DNA from: Amycolatopsis pretoriensis
Lineage (GTDB): Bacteria; Actinomycetota; Actinomycetes; Mycobacteriales; Pseudonocardiaceae
Direction of reading: 5' to 3'
DNA length: 64,000 bases
Assembly: GCF_900107925.1 (NCBI RefSeq)
Contig: NZ_FNUJ01000010.1
Span: 62,001 to 126,000 of the forward strand
Part shown: piece by piece, positions 1-7,613 of the stretch
Position numbering within the stretch: position 1 is the first letter of the stretch
Layout of the letters: the number at the start of each line of letters is the position of its first letter
Made by a program: the position numbers and the translations under genes
Notes under the pieces: model-generated
The model's input: only the letters and a program-made list of their open reading frames with translations
Databases searched by the model: none
What the model was told of the DNA's origin: nothing

Positions 1-891
1 GTGGAGCGGCTTGCCGTCGGGGTCGATCGCGAGCCCCACCTGATAGTCGCGGGTGCCGTTCGCCCACGAGCCCGTCGGCAGCCGGGTGACCAGCTCGTCT
101 TCGGCCACGACCTGGTCGGTGACGTCGAGGAGGCTCGGGAACAGCTGCTTGATGTACCGCAGCCGGGTGCCGCCGAACAACCGCAGCCGCAGGTCGACGT
201 CGGGCACGACCTTGCGCATGGCTTCGCGCATCAGCGCGCTGAAGTCGTCCTTCATCCCGGTGAACTCGGCCACCCCGCGCGCCTGTCCGTTGAGGACGGA
301 CACGATCCGCTTGAGCTCCTGCGGCTCCCACGCGTCGCCGATGCCCCGGACGTCACAACCGAAGTGCCCGCGGACCCGGTCGAGGACCTCGGTGAGCTGC
401 TCTGGTGTCTCGTGCTCGTTGCGGCCGTCGGTGAACAGCATGGCGTGGCGGACCGCGTCGGGGTGGGCCGTCAGCAGCCGGTCGGCCAGGGTGAGCCAGC
501 TGCCGATCGCGGTGCCGCCGTCGGGCGTCAGCCCGTCGACGACCTCGCGCGCCGCCGCCCGGGTCGCGGGAGACGCCGGGACCAACCCGCCATCGGGCGG
601 GTAGACGAGCGTGGCGTACTCGCGCCCGGCGATGATCCCGAACAGCACGCCGTCCCGCAGGACGTCGATGGCCGCGCGGGTCGCCTTCCGCGCCGCGAAG
701 ATCTTCGCCCGGGGCCGGTCCATCGACAGCGAGCAGTCCACGATGACAACCTCGGCCGCGCGCGTCCGGTCGCCGGCACCGTCGCCGAGCCCGGCCGCCG
801 TCACGGTGATCACGGCGTCGACCGTGCGGGAGCCGCGGGCGAGGTCCTTGGTGTGGCTCACCTCGAGGGTGAAGCCGTTGTGGTCGGTCAT
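1..891 (-). CDS. von Willebrand factor A (vWA) domain protein, C-terminus cut by window edge
   Basis: The minus-strand frame begins with ATG at 891 and stays open to the window edge, so the C-terminus is missing. The visible part reads MTDHNGFTLEVSHTKDLARG, then a beta strand and VVIVDCSLSMDRPRAK. That is a MIDAS-like DxSxS motif written DCSLSMD, with a later threonine in PDGGTAIGSW and an aspartate in LFTDGRNEH, so metal binding looks preserved. vWA proteins of this kind are adaptor or scaffold proteins rather than enzymes. The gene follows the PknG-like kinase by 10 bases and is almost certainly co-transcribed with it and the protease gene. In related actinomycete loci, vWA, kinase and trypsin genes are clustered, so a shared signalling or stress-response role is inferred. 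Identification of the domain is firm; the role is not. Confidence 0.85.
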   Translation of the reverse strand, partial: MTDHNGFTLEVSHTKDLARGSRTVDAVITVTAAGLGDGAGDRTRAAEVVIVDCSLSMDRPRAKIFAARKATRAAIDVLRDGVLFGIIAGREYATLVYPPDGGLVPASPATRAAAREVVDGLTPDGGTAIGSWLTLADRLLTAHPDAVRHAMLFTDGRNEHETPEQLTEVLDRVRGHFGCDVRGIGDAWEPQELKRIVSVLNGQARGVAEFTGMKDDFSALMREAMRKVVPDVDLRLRLFGGTRLRYIKQLFPSLLDVTDQVVAEDELVTRLPTGSWANGTRDYQVGLAIDPDGKPLH

Positions 892-901
892 CGTCTGCAG
901 G

Positions 902-3148
902 TCACCACCAGGTTCTCGGGCGGACGGTGTTGGCGAGGTCGACCAGCGTGCCGGCCTGGTCGTCGTCGCCGGCCTGCTCGGCCAGCTCGGTGAACGAGCG
1001 TTCCAGCCGCCGCCGCACGCTCTTCTCGGTGACCGGGGCGCCGAGGACGTCTCCGCCGGGCAAGGTCGGCGAGCCGTCGCGGTACAGGTGCAACGCGGCC
1101 TGCTGGACCTCGGTGCGGAGCCGGGTGTGGGCCGGGCCGAAGCCGGCCGATTCGGTCAACCGGGTGACGGCCTGGTCCACGCCGCGCGGGTCCGGCCCGG
1201 GGTCGGTGCCGAGCCGCCCGGCACACACGCGGATGGCGGCGATCCGCGCCGCGTCGTAGTGCTTCGACATGGCAGTCACATCGTCCAGCGGTTTCACCGC
1301 ACCGTTCCGGTCGGACCCGGCCAGCGCGATGCGCGCGAGCCCGAACGCGGCACTGACCTCGGCCGGGTCGGTGCGCCACACCACGTCGTAGTGCTCGGCG
1401 GCCTCGTCGTAGTGCTTGCGGGCCAGGGCGTGGTGCCCGGCGGCCTCTTCCCGGCTGCCGAGGAACTGCGCGCAGCAGCCCAGCGCGAGCCTGGGCACCA
1501 GTTCTCCCGGCAGGATCCGCCGTACTTCGGTGAACGCGGCCGCGGCGCCTTCGATCTCCTTGCGGTGCAACGCCAGCAGGCCCGCGTGCCAATGGGTGCG
1601 CCAGTCGTCGCCGAGCCGGCCGCCCGCCTCGCGGAGCGCCGCCTCGGCCTCGGTGTGCCGCCCCTGCGCCAGGTGCACGCGGCACCGCGCGAACTCGATC
1701 TCCGCCGTGGGCCTGCCGAACTTCGCCAGTTCGTCGAGCAGCCGGTCCGGGTCGCCGGTGGTGACCGTGGCGAGGAGACCCGCGGCCGGGTCGTCGGGAT
1801 CGACGAGCAGGTCCGGCAGTGTCCTCGCCACCGTGTCCGGCTGGGGCATGCCGGGGTCGAGCGGATCCGGAACCAGCACGTCCTCGCCGGCCGGCTCGGC
1901 CGTCCACCGCCGCAGCGGCAGTGGCGTACCGAGGCCGTCGTCGATCAGGTCGGGCGCGGTCGCGAACCTGGCGGAGGGCTTGGGAGGCAGCTTTGTGCCG
2001 CCGCGCAGGGCGGTGAGCTGACGGAGCACGCCGTCGAGTTGTTCGCTCATCTCGGCGGCCGAGCCGGTCCGGTGGTGCCAGTCCGGGGCGGTCGCCCGGT
2101 CCAGCACGAGCCGAAGCGACTTGATCCCCGGTTCCAGCGGGTCCCTCGCGCCTGGCAGGCGGTGCCGGCCTTCGTCGCTGTGGGTCAGCAACGCGTACAG
2201 CGTCTTGCCCACCGAGAACAGGTCCATGTCCGGTTGCATGCCGCGGGCCTTGCGTTCCTCGCGGGGAACGGTGTAGCCGGGAGTCCACCACCCGGGGCCG
2301 GTGAAGCCGGCCTCGCAGGTGGCGCCCAGGTCGATCAGCCGGACCTGACGGTGTTGGTGGATCACGTTGTCCGGCTTCATGTCGCAGTACACGAGACCCT
2401 GGCCGTGCAGGTAGCCGAGTGCGGCCAGGATCTGCCTGCCGTAGTTGACGACGTCCTCCACCGGCAGCGGCCGCTTTTCGTCCCTGGCGAGCCGTTTGAT
2501 CTCCTGCAACGACTTCCCGCCGACGTACTCCATGACGATGTAGCCGGTCGGCTTCCCGGTTCCCTCGCCCGGGGCGACGACGAAGTCGTGGATGCGAACG
2601 ATGTTCTCGTGGTTGAGCCCGATCAGCCGTTTCTTCTCGTTGACGACGGCCTCGGCCGTCCTCGGGTCGTGCTCGTTGATCAGGCCCTTCACCGCGACCG
2701 GTCGCTCGTCGAGGTGGGTGTCCTTGGCCAGGTACACCCAGCCGACGCCGCCGTGCGCCAGCGGGCCGACCACCTCGTAGTGCCCGATCAGGTCGCCCGG
2801 CCGCAGTTTCGGGACGAACGAGAACGGCGTGCCGCACTTCTGGCACAAGCCGGAGGCTAGCCCGCGTCGGGTGCCGCGCGAGCGGCCGACCGGGTAGTCG
2901 CAGACACCGCAGCGGCGGCCGGTCTCCGGCACCTCGGTGTCCTGTCCCTGGGTGTGCGGCGCCGCTTCTTCCTCCGACGGCAGCTCGTCGAAGCCGGTTC
3001 CCGTCCGGGACCGGATGGCCGTCGGTGCCCCGGTGCCCGAACCGGGCTCCGGAACCGTCTCCTCGTTCGGAAGCGGCGGCAGGCCGCACACGTTGCAGAA
3101 CCCGAACTCGATCTCCCCGGCACACCCCGGCTGCTCGCAGTGGATCAT
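902..3148 (-). CDS. PknG-like serine/threonine protein kinase with zinc ribbons and TPR-like tail
   Basis: This 748-residue protein is close in length to mycobacterial PknG (about 750) and has the same architecture. The N-terminus has one zinc-ribbon-like cysteine set (C4, C9, C18, C21) and a second rubredoxin-like set (C80, C83, C102, C105). A kinase domain follows at about 122-380: glycine loop near 130-136, VAVK lysine 154, alpha-C glutamate about 171, catalytic loop YCDMKPDN with D256, K258 and N261, and the metal-binding DLG at 273-275. The catalytic arginine of HRD is absent, as in PknG-type kinases. The C-terminal half is rich in amphipathic alanine helices, consistent with TPR repeats. 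Its ATG overlaps the stop of the upstream protease gene by four bases (ATGA), so the two are translationally coupled. It is predicted cytosolic, with redox-sensitive cysteine sites inferred from the family. Confidence 0.9.
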   Translation of the reverse strand: MIHCEQPGCAGEIEFGFCNVCGLPPLPNEETVPEPGSGTGAPTAIRSRTGTGFDELPSEEEAAPHTQGQDTEVPETGRRCGVCDYPVGRSRGTRRGLASGLCQKCGTPFSFVPKLRPGDLIGHYEVVGPLAHGGVGWVYLAKDTHLDERPVAVKGLINEHDPRTAEAVVNEKKRLIGLNHENIVRIHDFVVAPGEGTGKPTGYIVMEYVGGKSLQEIKRLARDEKRPLPVEDVVNYGRQILAALGYLHGQGLVYCDMKPDNVIHQHRQVRLIDLGATCEAGFTGPGWWTPGYTVPREERKARGMQPDMDLFSVGKTLYALLTHSDEGRHRLPGARDPLEPGIKSLRLVLDRATAPDWHHRTGSAAEMSEQLDGVLRQLTALRGGTKLPPKPSARFATAPDLIDDGLGTPLPLRRWTAEPAGEDVLVPDPLDPGMPQPDTVARTLPDLLVDPDDPAAGLLATVTTGDPDRLLDELAKFGRPTAEIEFARCRVHLAQGRHTEAEAALREAGGRLGDDWRTHWHAGLLALHRKEIEGAAAAFTEVRRILPGELVPRLALGCCAQFLGSREEAAGHHALARKHYDEAAEHYDVVWRTDPAEVSAAFGLARIALAGSDRNGAVKPLDDVTAMSKHYDAARIAAIRVCAGRLGTDPGPDPRGVDQAVTRLTESAGFGPAHTRLRTEVQQAALHLYRDGSPTLPGGDVLGAPVTEKSVRRRLERSFTELAEQAGDDDQAGTLVDLANTVRPRTWW

Positions 3149-4824
3149 CGTGCACGCCCTTCCCCGCGCCGGTGGCGCACCGCGTCGGCATACCGGTGGA
3201 CCGTGGCCTGCGCGTTGTCCAGGCCGCAGGGGGCCTGCCAGAGGGCGTCCCGGGCCGCCCGGTACAGCCGGGCGAGTTCGGGGTCCTCCACGAGCGGCCC
3301 GGTCGTCCGTTCCTTGTACGCGTCGAGCAGCCTGCGCAGCTCGTTCCGCCGGTCGAGCAACGCGTTCAGCCGGTCGAAGAGGTTCCGCGCGTCCCGCAGC
3401 AGCCGGGCCGCGGCCCGTTCGGCATCGGCCAGTGCCGCCTCGTCCGCCCGGTCGGCGGCGCGCAGGCCATGGGCCACAATCGACAGTTTCGCCGAAGCCG
3501 TGGAGAGCTTGCCCGGGCTGGGTGCTCCCGTCACCCGGGGCGCCACCTCCGTGTGCCGCTCCCGGGCCAGCCGGACCGCCGCGGTCGCGTCGGCCACCGA
3601 CTTGTCGAGCCGGTCGAGCCGCTCTTCGGAGACGCCGCCGACGTGCATAACCGCCAGCCCGGGCAGGAGTTCCGTCCGGGAACCGAGCACGAGCTTGCCG
3701 CCGCCGCGCGGTGCGGCCGCCGCGATGGGTCCCAGCAGATCCCGCAGGAGGGAATCGGGTGTCGCGGCGTCGTCGGCCGAGTCCACGACCAGGAACAGCG
3801 CGGCCGCCGCCGGCACCACCCGGTCCACCAGTCCGGGGCCGGCCGAGTCGAGACCGATGCGTTCCGCGATCCGCATCGCCAGCTGCTCCGTGGTCTGGCC
3901 GGTCGCGTCGATCGCGAGGTCGACACTGCGGGCCGGCAGGACCAGGTCGGACGGCACCGAGGAGACGGCCTCGGCCGGCAGCCGCCTGCGGGACACCGGG
4001 TCCGACAACGACACCACCATGGCGAGGGCGGTGGAGCGCTCCGCCCCGGCCGGCCCCACGACGTTGAGGGCCATGCCTGGCGCGGTCGGCCGGAGGCGAT
4101 CGCTGAGGGCCTGTGCGGCCAGCCGGACGCTGGTGCCGCCGGTGTCGTCCTGGTCGCCGCTCACCTCGTCGAGCCGCTGCTCCGCTTTGGTCACGAAGCC
4201 CGGGTCCGTAGCCGCGTCACCCGCCACCAGACTCGCCACCGGCGACAAGTACTCCGCGACCGTGTCCATCGGGATCATGTAGGCGGCGTCAGAGCCCTCC
4301 TTCGCGACCACGATGCCGACGATGTCCCCGGTCGCCTCGTCGAGCACGCCCGCGCCGCTGAAACCCCGGCGCACCCACGGTCCGACCGGCGAACGCGGGA
4401 TCAGCTGCACCCACTCGTCCTCGGGCCCGCACGGTCCGACCGTCGTCGCCAGCGCCCATTCCGACCGGGCCCGGACGCCGTGCGGGTAGCCCTGCACCTT
4501 GACGTCCTTGTTGCGCGTGGAGATGTTCCGCAGTGGAGCGGAAACGGCGGCCGCCACCGGACGATCGAGCTCGAGCAGCGCGACGTCACCGCACTGGTCC
4601 TCGCGGGCCGGGACCCAGTGGCCGGCCATGACCGAAGCACCGCCCCGCGGCTGCCCGGGCAGCCCGACGAATTCGATGCCGATCCGCGCCGCCGGCTCGT
4701 CCGCCAGTCCCTGCCGGACGACGTGCGCGCAGGTCAGCACCAGCCGATCGCTCAGCAGCACACCTGCCCCGCACAGCTCGCCCCGCGCGCCGACGATCCC
4801 CACCCGCCAGGGGTATCCTCCCAC
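3145..4824 (-). CDS. trypsin-like serine protease with C-terminal helical region
   Basis: The GTG start at 4824 gives a 559-residue protein opening MGGYPWRVGIVGARGELCG. A chymotrypsin-fold protease domain occupies about residues 5-200. Its triad is visible: H34 in TCAHVV, D80 in GDVALLELDRP, and S156 in RGFSGAGV, where the usual GxSGxP ends in valine rather than proline. No signal peptide is seen, so it probably acts in the cytosol. The middle part has no motif I recognise; the last 90 residues are strongly helical and charged. The gene is first in a three-gene minus-strand unit (protease, kinase, vWA) and faces a Trypco1-family gene across a 166-base divergent promoter. Intracellular trypsin-fold proteins in such loci are thought to be released or activated by partner proteins; that role is inferred from context. 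Confidence 0.85.
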   Translation of the reverse strand: MGGYPWRVGIVGARGELCGAGVLLSDRLVLTCAHVVRQGLADEPAARIGIEFVGLPGQPRGGASVMAGHWVPAREDQCGDVALLELDRPVAAAVSAPLRNISTRNKDVKVQGYPHGVRARSEWALATTVGPCGPEDEWVQLIPRSPVGPWVRRGFSGAGVLDEATGDIVGIVVAKEGSDAAYMIPMDTVAEYLSPVASLVAGDAATDPGFVTKAEQRLDEVSGDQDDTGGTSVRLAAQALSDRLRPTAPGMALNVVGPAGAERSTALAMVVSLSDPVSRRRLPAEAVSSVPSDLVLPARSVDLAIDATGQTTEQLAMRIAERIGLDSAGPGLVDRVVPAAAALFLVVDSADDAATPDSLLRDLLGPIAAAAPRGGGKLVLGSRTELLPGLAVMHVGGVSEERLDRLDKSVADATAAVRLARERHTEVAPRVTGAPSPGKLSTASAKLSIVAHGLRAADRADEAALADAERAAARLLRDARNLFDRLNALLDRRNELRRLLDAYKERTTGPLVEDPELARLYRAARDALWQAPCGLDNAQATVHRYADAVRHRRGEGRAR

Positions 4825-4990
4825 TCGGTGAAGGTTACCGGTAATCCGTGTAGCGGGCTGCCGTTTTCACCACAAAAGTGGTTTCTTCATCTCTGGCGAC
4901 ACCCAGGTAAACCGCCGTTCGGGTGATTTCGAACGAGCAGGAATGGGTGGCTTCGTCGACCGGGCCGGCCATTGTTGATAACGTGCGGGC
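4825..4990. promoter_or_regulatory. divergent promoter region between protease operon and Trypco1 gene
   Basis: This 166-base spacer separates two GTG-initiated genes facing apart. It holds a perfect 10-base palindrome, TTACCGGTAA, at 4835-4844, ten bases upstream of the protease start, and a -10-like TTGATAAC at about 4975-4982 just ahead of the plus-strand GTG. Neither gene shows a good Shine-Dalgarno sequence, so both transcripts may be leaderless. Promoter positions are inferred from sequence only. Confidence 0.45.
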
Positions 4991-5356
4991 GTGGCGGAAT
5001 TGATCTCCTATCAGCTGGACTCCGGCGTCGTGCGCGTCGAGGTGGACGACGACGAGTTCGCCCGGGTGTCGAGGACGGGTGACCTCGACACGACGACCAG
5101 GATCCTAGCGTCGGCACTCGGTCAGGTCCGAGACGCGGCGGACACGGCACTCCGGCAGTTCCGCGGCATGATCAGCAAACCCGACGAAGTGCAGATCGAG
5201 TTCGGCGTGAAGCTCACCGCCCAGGCCGGCGCCGTGATCGCCAAGTCCGGGCTGGAAGGCCAGTTGAAGGTAAAACTGGCCTGGCGGCGCGACACGGCGG
5301 ACGAAGACGAAGAAGTGGATCAATCGGCAGCGGATCCGACACCCTCGGGGAGCTGA
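4991..5356 (+). CDS. Trypsin-co-occurring domain protein (Trypco1 / CU044_2847 family)
   Basis: This 121-residue protein starts with GTG and reads VAELISYQLDSGVVRVEVDD, a beta-hairpin start. An amphipathic helix follows around residues 36-58, then PDEVQIEFGVKLTAQAGAVI and a KVKLAWRR strand. The EFGxKLxAxAGAVIA core followed by a beta strand is the hallmark of the small actinobacterial family named for being encoded beside trypsin-like genes, and here it lies directly divergent from one. The acidic tail (about residues 101-121) looks disordered. The family is thought to form part of kinase, protease and STAND-type conflict or signalling systems. No enzyme activity is expected; it is likely an adaptor for the protease. 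Family assignment rests on motif recall, not a search. Confidence 0.8.
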   Translation: MAELISYQLDSGVVRVEVDDDEFARVSRTGDLDTTTRILASALGQVRDAADTALRQFRGMISKPDEVQIEFGVKLTAQAGAVIAKSGLEGQLKVKLAWRRDTADEDEEVDQSAADPTPSGS

Positions 5357-5438
5357 CCGGAAGCCCGTCCGCGCGGGTTCGCGCAGAATCCGCGAATGGC
5401 GGCCGTGAACCGGCGCCCGGACAGCGGGGAAAGCGCAT

Positions 5439-5672
5439 TCACCGAGCCGGGTCCGGCACTAGTTGCCAATGAGGTCGAACAGGTGACGGGTTCGTGTGGC
5501 CAGGCGTGAGATGCTCGCGCAGTAAGGCGACCAAGAACGGCGGCAGCGCGATCGTCCGCGCGGAGGCTCGGGTCTTCGGCGGCCCGAGCCAGCGCAGACA
5601 TCTCCAACGTCCGCCCTCAGACACCACCACGCAGCGATCGACCGCCGCCCACGCTGTGCAGGCCAGAACCAC
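5439..5672 (-). pseudogene. tyrosine recombinase (phage-type integrase) fragment
   Basis: One minus-strand frame reads LGPPKTRASARTIALPPFLV, then ALLREHL. This matches the strand-turn-helix segment just before the catalytic core helices of actinobacterial tyrosine recombinases (typical pattern GPPKTxAGxRTVxLPxxLxxxLxxHL). Neither the catalytic R-H-R-Y residues downstream nor an N-terminal SAM-like domain can be found in any frame, so this is a relic of about 35 conserved residues. It sits at the left border of a stretch of broken genes and may mark an old integration. The call is by pattern only. Confidence 0.5.
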
Positions 5673-5788
5673 CGTTAGCTACGCACTGTCTATGCCGCTG
5701 ATCTTGCGTTCGCATTCGACAGGCTGACGAGCGCGCCGGGGGCGCGACTGCTGAATCGGGATCTTGCGCCTGAATGGCTAATCCGGTG

Positions 5789-6105
5789 AAACATGCAGCT
5801 CTACACCGCCATCGACACCTACAGTCCGTGACCCGGTCCGCGTATGCGAAGAAGCTCGAGCAGCAGCTCGCCCGGGGAACACCCGACTCGGTCACCGCGT
5901 CATGGCGAAAACCCAGTGTGCCAACCGCGTCTTGATCGACCGGTCCCAGAACAACCTCGCCAGACTATCCATCGCCCCGTACTCCCTGCGCAGCCGCGAC
6001 CACCCGACCGTGTCCATGTCGCCGACCTGGGACGAAGTCGAAGCGTGCCGGCGCCCTGACCTGCGAAGTCTCTGTCTTGCCACGCCGCGGACGGGTATCT
6101 GAAGG
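5789..6105 (+). pseudogene. LigD-type primase-polymerase domain remnant (NHEJ)
   Basis: Pieces of an archaeo-eukaryotic primase-polymerase domain, as in the bacterial non-homologous end-joining ligase LigD, appear in three frames: QLYTAID near 5800, SAYAKKLEQQLARGTPDSVT near 5840-5900, and VLIDRSQNNLARLSIAPYSL with TWDEVE at 5931-6050. In intact proteins these occur in this order, with WSQN and PYSLR as catalytic-core neighbours. At least two frameshifts and flanking stops break the gene, and the ends are missing. It cannot encode a working enzyme. It is likely part of the same decayed segment as the recombinase and Rhs fragments. Confidence 0.6.
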
Positions 6106-6205
6106 TCAACTACAGCTCCCGACAGAAGGAGCCAGCCGCGAAAGGCGACATCACGACCTAGCACGAGAACAAGGGCGATGGCACGCTGGACAGGCTGCCT
6201 GAGTG

Positions 6206-6510
6206 TCACCCGGCTCGGAGATCGCCAAGCTGCGCACGAACCCTCTTCCGTGTCCGGTGGATACGGGCTTTGACATTCACCAGTGAAATCCCCAGGTAGT
6301 CGACGATCTCCTGATGAGTCATACCGCCGATTTCGCGAAGCAAAAGGGCTGCGCGGCATCTGGGTCGTCGGCCTGCAGCCGCTCGATCGCGTCGAGAAGG
6401 GCCACCCGTGTTCCGGCAATGACACTCGTCCTGCGCGGATCCGCTTGTTCGGGAAACGAAGCAGGATACTGCACCCGTTGCGCATGCGCACGAAGCCGAC
6501 GGTAGGTCAT
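6206..6510 (-). pseudogene. small sigma-region-4-like HTH regulator, frameshifted
   Basis: From ATG 6510 the frame reads MTYRRLRAHAQRVQYPASFP, then TRVALLDAIERLQADDPDAA. It then runs out of frame at about 6345-6360. The continuation in the adjacent frame is LLLREIGGMTHQEIVDYLGI, then KARIHRTRKRVRAQLGDLRAG and stop. The second half is a convincing sigma-70 region 4 or ECF-type helix-turn-helix with a recognition helix. A single small indel in the AGCCC tract would restore one reading frame of about 100 residues. It is therefore a recently broken gene or a sequencing error. No region 2 is present, so it was never a full sigma factor. Confidence 0.5.
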
Positions 6511-6520
6511 GAGCGCACTG

Positions 6521-6790
6521 TTATCCGCCGCCGCACGCGGCGAGCTGAGCCTGCGCCAGGATCTCGCTGTCCGCCAGTTCTCCGAGCTGGCGCAGGACGA
6601 GGTCGTTGTAGGCCAGCACCCCGGGCTCGGCGGTGATCCGGCGCGCGAGGTGGAATGCGCCGACCGCGTCGGCGATCGGCCGGCGGCCCAGGAGCGCGAG
6701 CCCGCAGAGGACGGCTCCCTTGGCATCGAGCAGGAGGTAATCCCGGTGGGGCCACCCTTCCGTAGAAGCGCGGCGCCTCTTCGCCCCACC
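6521..6790 (-). pseudogene. 3' fragment of an unrecognised protein next to the sigma-like gene
   Basis: The minus-strand frame ending in TAA at 6521-6523 reads WPHRDYLLLDAKGAVLCGLA, then a helical AVGAFHLARRITAEPGVLAY and NDLVLRQLGELADSEILAQA. It has normal actinomycete codon use, but no start is visible: at about 6790 it abuts plus-strand Rhs sequence, so the 5' part has been replaced. I do not recognise the family. It lies 10 bases upstream of the sigma-like gene and probably formed an operon with it. Confidence 0.4.
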
Positions 6791-6803
6791 AGTGCACGGT
6801 GCT

Positions 6804-7138
6804 ACGGCCGCTTCCGGCGCGAACCGCTTGCGCTGGATCGGCGGCTATCAAACCCAGCTGGGCAACTATCTGCTCGGGTACCGGCAATACAACAGCACGT
6901 ACGCGCGCTTCACCCAGCCCGATCCCACCGGTCAGGAGTTCAATGCCTACGCCTACGCCAAGGGAGACCCGGTCAATCGCACTGACACCACCGGCACCGT
7001 CTCGGCAGGCTGTGTGAATGCAGGCGCGACCGCCGCCTTCGCTCTGCTCGGAGCGGCAGCAACCCCCTCGCGGTGGGAACGTCCTTCACCACGGTCGGAG
7101 CCATCGGTGGTACGGCACTCGCATGCCGTAACGGCTAG
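6804..7138 (+). pseudogene. Rhs/YD-repeat protein C-terminal core fragment
   Basis: The sequence ANRLRWIGGYQTQLGNYLLG followed by YARFTQPDPTGQEFNAYAYA, GDPVNRTDTTG is the classic Rhs repeat-associated core that ends the beta-cocoon shell of polymorphic toxins. Only the last roughly 50 residues of the core remain; the huge N-terminal repeats are absent and the left side is minus-strand sequence. After TTG the tail is short and hydrophobic (GCVNAGATAAFALLGAAA). It shifts frame at about 7065 and then ends as VGTSFTTVGAIGGTALACRN and a stop at 7136-7138. The tail looks like a membrane-type toxin tip rather than a nuclease. It is a displaced 3' end directly ahead of a small membrane gene. Confidence 0.7.
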
Positions 7139-7173
7139 ACTCGACCACCCTGACACGAGGAGAAAACCAGCCA

Positions 7174-7350
7174 ATGAGTAAGTCAGTAAGCGTAGCCTTC
7201 ACCGGTTTTTCCGCAGCCTTACTCATTGCCCTGGTGATCATGTCAGTAATTTGGCAGAACCCCATTTCGATCATCATAACTGTCATCTTCGCACTGCTAT
7301 TCATTTACTCGGTTATCACCCTCAGGCGGAATTGGACGAAGCTGGAGTGA
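7174..7350 (+). CDS. 58-residue two-helix membrane protein, possible Rhs immunity partner
   Basis: ATG 7174 is preceded by a strong GAGGAGAAA Shine-Dalgarno sequence eight bases upstream. The product is MSKSVSVAFTGFSAALLIAL, then a WQNP turn and a second hydrophobic segment ending LRRNWTKLE. It thus has two transmembrane helices (about 8-26 and 31-49) with a basic C-terminus. Base composition is markedly richer in A/T than any neighbour, and a rare TTA leucine codon is used, pointing to foreign origin and possible bldA dependence. It follows the Rhs C-terminal tip by 35 bases, the position where immunity genes of polymorphic toxins lie. The immunity function is inferred from position only. 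Confidence 0.6.
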   Translation: MSKSVSVAFTGFSAALLIALVIMSVIWQNPISIIITVIFALLFIYSVITLRRNWTKLE

Positions 7351-7397
7351 AACCGCTGCTCGCTGCCTCTTGATGGCTCTGGCGGTGCCGTGGCTTG

Positions 7398-7439
7398 CCG
7401 GGTGGTGGTCCCTTCATCAACGATGGGACCACCACCCGG
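7398..7439. repeat. perfect 15-bp inverted repeat with 12-nt loop
   Basis: CCGGGTGGTGGTCCC at 7398-7412 is exactly repeated in reverse complement at 7425-7439. No T-run follows on either strand, so it is not a textbook intrinsic terminator. It could be the end of a lost mobile element or a transcript-stabilising hairpin behind the small membrane gene. The rest of 7351-7613 shows no gene that I can support. Confidence 0.6.
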
Positions 7440-7613
7440 TGCGTCTTCCGCGACGGGGAAGAGATGTTCAGCATCCAGTGCGGAGACCGGACGCCGCCAG
7501 TCCTTGGGAAGCCCCTGGCATTGATCTCACACGATGCTCTGTTCCCCGCAGCCACAGTCACCGCAAGCGCTTTTGTATGCTGACACCCGTTCTAAGCGAC
7601 TGGGGGTTGGCGC

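Noticed and set aside
5439..6110. An intact integrated element with attachment sites
   Set aside because: Only a recombinase fragment is left, and no tRNA gene or matching direct repeats flank the region.
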